NCBI RefSeq assembly: GCF_000478605.2 | Contig: NZ_ASHX02000001.1 | Location: 1,367,144-1,431,143, forward strand | From: Streptomyces thermolilacinus SPC6 | Lineage (GTDB): Bacteria > Actinomycetota > Actinomycetes > Streptomycetales > Streptomycetaceae | Reading direction: 5' to 3' | Length of the DNA stretch: 64,000 nt | Part shown: positions 60,787 to 64,000 of the stretch, in pieces | How the letters are laid out: each line of letters begins with the position of its first letter | Position numbering within the stretch: position 1 is the first letter of the stretch | Notes under the pieces: generated by a model | Database searches by the model: none | Told to the model about the DNA's origin: nothing | What the model saw: the letters and a program-made list of their open reading frames with translations, nothing else | Made by a program: the position numbers and the translations under genes

Positions 60787-63240
60787 ATGGCCCGCCGCAG
60801 CACGAAGACCCCGCCGCCCGACGACTTCGAGGAGCGGATCCTCGACATCGACGTCGTCGACGAGATGCAGGGCTCCTTCCTCGAGTACGCGTACTCGGTG
60901 ATCTATTCCCGCGCCCTGCCCGACGCGCGCGACGGCATGAAGCCGGTTCACCGCCGGATCGTTTACCAGATGAACGAGATGGGCCTGCGCCCCGAGCGCG
61001 GGTTCGTGAAGTGCGCCCGTGTCGTCGGCGAGGTGATGGGCAAGCTCCACCCGCACGGCGACGCGTCGATCTACGACGCCCTGGTGCGCATGGCGCAGCC
61101 GTTCTCCATGCGCCTGCCGCTGGTGGACGGCCACGGCAACTTCGGTTCCCTCGGCAACGACGACCCGCCGGCCGCCATGCGGTACACGGAGTGCCGGATG
61201 GCCGACGCGACGTCGCTGATGACGGAGTCCATCGACGAGAACACGGTCGACTTCGCGCCGAACTACGACGGGCAGGAGCGCGAACCGGTCGCCCTCCCGG
61301 CCGCCTTCCCCAACCTGCTGGTGAACGGCGCGTCCGGCATCGCGGTCGGCATGGCGACCAACATGCCCCCGCACAACCTGGGCGAGGTCATCGCCGCCGC
61401 GCGGCACCTGATCAAGCACCCGGGCGCCGATCTCGAGACGCTCATGCGGTTCGTCCCGGGCCCCGACCTGCCGACCGGCGGCAAGATCGTGGGCCTGTCG
61501 GGCATCAGGGACGCGTACGAGTCGGGCCGCGGCACGTTCAAGATCCGCGCCACGGCGACGGTGGAGAACGTCACGGCGCGCCGCAAGGGCCTGGTCGTCA
61601 CGGAGCTGCCGTTCGCGGTCGGCCCGGAGAAGGTCATCGCCAAGATCAAGGACCTGGTCAACGCGAAGAAGCTCCAGGGCATCGCGGACGTCAAGGACCT
61701 CACGGACCGGGAGCACGGGCTGCGCCTGGTCATCGAGATCAAGAACGGCTTCGTGCCCGAGGCGGTGCTGGAGCAGCTGTACAAGCTGACGCCGATGGAG
61801 GAGTCCTTCGGCATCAACAACGTGGCGCTGGTGGACGGCCAGCCGCTCACGCTGGGCCTGAAGGAGCTGCTGGAGGTCTATCTGGACCACCGCTTCGAGG
61901 TGGTGCGGCGGCGCAGCGAGTTCCGGCGCGGCAAGAAGCGGGACCGGCTGCACCTGGTGGAGGGCCTGTTGGTCGCCCTCATCGACATCGACGAGGTGAT
62001 CCGGCTCATCCGCTCCAGTGAGAACTCGGCGCAGGCCAAGGAGCGGCTGATCGAGCGGTTCTCGCTGAGCGACGTCCAGACCCAGTACATCCTGGACACA
62101 CCGCTGCGGCGGCTCACCAAGTTCGACCGGCTGGAGCTGGAGGGCGAGCGGGACCGTCTGAACAGCGAGATCGAGGAGCTGACGAAGATCCTGGACTCGG
62201 ACGCCGAGCTGCGCAAGCTCGTGTCGTCCGAGCTGGCCACGGTGGCGAAGAAGTTCGGCACGGAGCGGCGCACGGTGCTGCTGGAGTCGGCGGGTTCCAC
62301 GGCCGCCACGGTGCCGCTGGAGGTCGCCGACGACCCGTGCCGGGTGCTGCTGTCCTCGACGGGGCTGCTGGCCCGTACGGCGAGCGGCGAGCCGCTGCCG
62401 GAGCACGGCGGGAAGCGCGTCAAGCACGACGTGATCGTGTCGGCGGTCGCGGCGACGCAGCGCGGCACGGTCGGCGCGGTGACGTCCGCCGGGCGGCTGC
62501 TGCGCATCCCGGTGATCGACCTGCCGCAGCTGCCGGACACGGCGTCGGCGCCGAACCTGTCGGGCGGGGCGCCGCTGGCGGAGTTCCTGACGCTGGAGAA
62601 GGACGAGACGGTCGTCTGCCTGACCACCCTGGACGAGTCGTCGCCCGGTCTGGCGCTGGGCACGCTCCAGGGCGTCGTGAAGCGGGTGGTGCCCGACTAC
62701 CCGGCGAACAAGGACGAGCTGGAGGTCATCACGCTCAAGGAGGGCGACCGGATCGTCGGCGCGGCGGAGCTGCGGACGGGCGAGGAGGACCTGGTCTTCA
62801 TCACGTCGGACGCGCAGCTGCTGCGCTATCCGGCGTCCCAGGTGCGCCCGCAGGGCCGTCCGGCGGGCGGTATGGCGGGCGTGAAGCTGGCGGCGGGCGC
62901 CGAGGTGATCTCGTTCACCGCCGTGGACCCGGCGTCGGACGCGGTCGTGTTCACGGTCGCGGGCGCCACGGGCCAGTTGGACGCCTCGGTCGGCACGTCG
63001 GCGAAGCTGACGCCGTTCGACCAGTACCCGCGCAAGGGCCGGGCCACGGGTGGGGTGCGCTGCCACCGGTTCCTGAAGGGCGAGGACGTGCTGGTGCTGG
63101 CCTGGGCGGGCGACGCCCCGGCCATGGCGGCCCAGAAGAACGGCGCGCCGGTGGAGCTGCCCGACGTGGACCCGCGCCGGGACGGGTCGGGTACGCCGCT
63201 GGTCAAGCCGGTGGCGGTGCTGGCGGGCCCGCTGGTGTAG
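60787..63240 (+). CDS. parC: DNA topoisomerase IV subunit A
   Basis: This 817-residue type IIA topoisomerase subunit cuts and rejoins DNA. The catalytic tyrosine lies in [11 protein letters not shown], the quinolone-resistance region reads [20 protein letters not shown], and the breakage domain is followed by a six-bladed C-terminal beta-pinwheel whose GyrA-box-like motif is degenerate, arguing for ParC rather than GyrA. Position beside the M16 pair and ptsH matches parC in S. coelicolor as I recall. ATG 60787 is the only in-frame start in reach. The parE gene is not in the window. Confidence 0.93.
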   Translation: MARRSTKTPPPDDFEERILDIDVVDEMQGSFLEYAYSVIYSRALPDARDGMKPVHRRIVYQMNEMGLRPERGFVKCARVVGEVMGKLHPHGDASIYDALVRMAQPFSMRLPLVDGHGNFGSLGNDDPPAAMRYTECRMADATSLMTESIDENTVDFAPNYDGQEREPVALPAAFPNLLVNGASGIAVGMATNMPPHNLGEVIAAARHLIKHPGADLETLMRFVPGPDLPTGGKIVGLSGIRDAYESGRGTFKIRATATVENVTARRKGLVVTELPFAVGPEKVIAKIKDLVNAKKLQGIADVKDLTDREHGLRLVIEIKNGFVPEAVLEQLYKLTPMEESFGINNVALVDGQPLTLGLKELLEVYLDHRFEVVRRRSEFRRGKKRDRLHLVEGLLVALIDIDEVIRLIRSSENSAQAKERLIERFSLSDVQTQYILDTPLRRLTKFDRLELEGERDRLNSEIEELTKILDSDAELRKLVSSELATVAKKFGTERRTVLLESAGSTAATVPLEVADDPCRVLLSSTGLLARTASGEPLPEHGGKRVKHDVIVSAVAATQRGTVGAVTSAGRLLRIPVIDLPQLPDTASAPNLSGGAPLAEFLTLEKDETVVCLTTLDESSPGLALGTLQGVVKRVVPDYPANKDELEVITLKEGDRIVGAAELRTGEEDLVFITSDAQLLRYPASQVRPQGRPAGGMAGVKLAAGAEVISFTAVDPASDAVVFTVAGATGQLDASVGTSAKLTPFDQYPRKGRATGGVRCHRFLKGEDVLVLAWAGDAPAMAAQKNGAPVELPDVDPRRDGSGTPLVKPVAVLAGPLV

Positions 63241-63268
63241 CCACCGGGGCGTGACGCGCGCGAAGGGG

Positions 63269-63292
63269 GGCGCCCACCGGGGGGTGGGCGCC
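63269..63292. terminator. Terminator between parC and the CobW-like gene
   Basis: GGCGCCCACC (63269-63278) pairs with GGTGGGCGCC (63283-63292) between two convergent genes. Confidence 0.8.
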
Positions 63293-63330
63293 GGCCCTCG
63301 CGGGCCCCGCCGGTGGCCGTCCGGCGACGG

Positions 63331-64000
63331 TCAGAGGCGGCCGTGGGCCTGGGTGGCGGGGCCGTCGTACGGGGTGTGGCCACGACCGCCGTACGGATCG
63401 CCGTCGGGGTCCTCGCACGGATCGCCGTATGAGTCCTCGTACGGGTCGTCGTCGGGCTCGTCGTCCGGGACGGTGTCGTCGCACGGGACGGTCTCGTCGT
63501 ACGGGGCCGCCTCGTCGTACGGGGCAGGCTCGGCCGGGTCGGCGGGCTCGTCGTACGCCACCGCACCGCCCGTCCCGTCCGTACCGCCCTCGCCTCCCGC
63601 CCCAGGGGCCTCCTCGTGAGGCTCGGGGACGTAGCGCAGGACGCCCCACAGGGCGTGGTCCTCCGGCACGTCGTCCGGGCCCGTCACGCGGCACCCGGCC
63701 AGCGACCCGAGCAGCGCCTCCCCGTCCGTGCCCGCGCCGATCAGCACCACCTGGGTGAGCCGCTCGGCGCCGGGCGGCCACGGCTCCGGGTGGAACCGCA
63801 GGAACCGCCCGACGGCGTGCACGACGTACCGGTGGTCCGGGTCGGCGGGGCCGAAGTCCACGAACCCCTTGATCCGGTACAGCCCTTCGGGCCGCGAGTC
63901 CAGGAAGTCCATGAGCCGGCGCGGGTGCATCGGCTCCGCGGCGGTGAACGACACGGTCTCGTAGGCGGCGTGCGGGTGGTTCCGGTGCTCGCGCTCGTAC
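63331..64000 (-). CDS. CobW/COG0523-type GTPase, C-terminal part only
   Basis: The visible C-terminal half contains a CobW C-terminal domain: FTAAEPMHPRRLMDFLDSRP, GLYRIKGFVDFGPADPDHRY and FLRFHPEPWPPGAERLTQVV. The GTPase half lies beyond the right edge. Such proteins deliver metals, often zinc. The last 75 residues are a low-complexity acidic tail of repeated PYDE and DDDP-type units with few histidines or cysteines. That tail is not part of the usual domain. Confidence 0.85.
   Translation of the reverse strand, partial: YEREHRNHPHAAYETVSFTAAEPMHPRRLMDFLDSRPEGLYRIKGFVDFGPADPDHRYVVHAVGRFLRFHPEPWPPGAERLTQVVLIGAGTDGEALLGSLAGCRVTGPDDVPEDHALWGVLRYVPEPHEEAPGAGGEGGTDGTGGAVAYDEPADPAEPAPYDEAAPYDETVPCDDTVPDDEPDDDPYEDSYGDPCEDPDGDPYGGRGHTPYDGPATQAHGRL

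Noticed and set aside
1..64000. CRISPR arrays, tRNA and rRNA genes
   Set aside because: No regularly spaced repeats, cloverleaf sequences or rRNA signatures were seen on either strand.

Overview
The window is high-GC actinobacterial DNA, almost certainly from a Streptomyces chromosome. Evidence: extreme third-position G/C in the real genes, GTG and TTG starts, AGGAGG-type ribosome binding sites, and gene sets typical of the genus (CutRS, SepH, DasR-type control of ptsH, DUF3710, DUF4193, DUF5998, ParC). No tRNA, rRNA or CRISPR was found.

Region 1 (1-1.6 kb) is chromosome: the 5' part of a FecCD-type permease read leftwards behind a cobalamin riboswitch, so probably a corrinoid importer.

Region 2 (about 1.6-23.4 kb) is accessory DNA made of two tandem genomic islands. 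The 3' end of a TrmA/RlmD-type RNA methyltransferase gene is present three times: intact at 23.36 kb and as short fragments at about 1.62 and 11.92 kb. The flanks match the two sides of an attachment site, including clustered AGCGTCA repeats. This is the pattern left by two successive integrations of related elements into the 3' end of that gene. No integrase gene was recognised in either island. Island 1 carries a GAF/PP2C phosphatase, a small membrane protein, a PRC-barrel protein, hemolysin III, a DEAD-box RNA helicase, a cold-shock protein, a TerB-like protein and the wreck of a radical-SAM/DUF6375 pair hit by a transposase remnant. Island 2 carries an RNase J, a second hemolysin III, a MerR-type regulator, an operon of DEAD-box helicase, CBS protein and a 102-residue conserved protein, a second cold-shock protein and a frameshifted Vsr endonuclease. 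Helicase, cold-shock gene and their leaders are duplicated between the islands, and island 1 retains a deletion-fused relic of the CBS and 102-residue genes. The shared theme looks like RNA handling and stress.

Region 3 (23.4-64 kb) is conserved core chromosome. The methyltransferase, an APC-type transporter and two TrkA proteins lead into DUF3159, an OB-fold protein, KdpE/KdpD, DUF3710, dut, a PaaI thioesterase, DUF3093, DUF4193 and an inositol-phosphatase-like gene, an order that from memory resembles Mycobacterium tuberculosis Rv2689c-Rv2701c. Embedded or following are CutS/CutR, ferrochelatase, an MFS transporter overlapping an aldonolactone oxidase, SepH, a sulfurtransferase, a VOC protein with an 11-residue internal duplication, thymidine kinase, a phosphodiesterase/DUF5998 pair, a Pat-type lysine acetyltransferase, ptsH with a DasR-like site, a GntR regulator, an M23 peptidase behind a c-di-AMP (ydaO) riboswitch, a pair of M16 peptidases (one without the zinc motif), parC and the 3' part of a CobW-like gene cut by the window edge.

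Long open frames antisense to these genes are GC-bias shadows and are omitted. All family calls rest on reading the translated sequence; no database search was possible.
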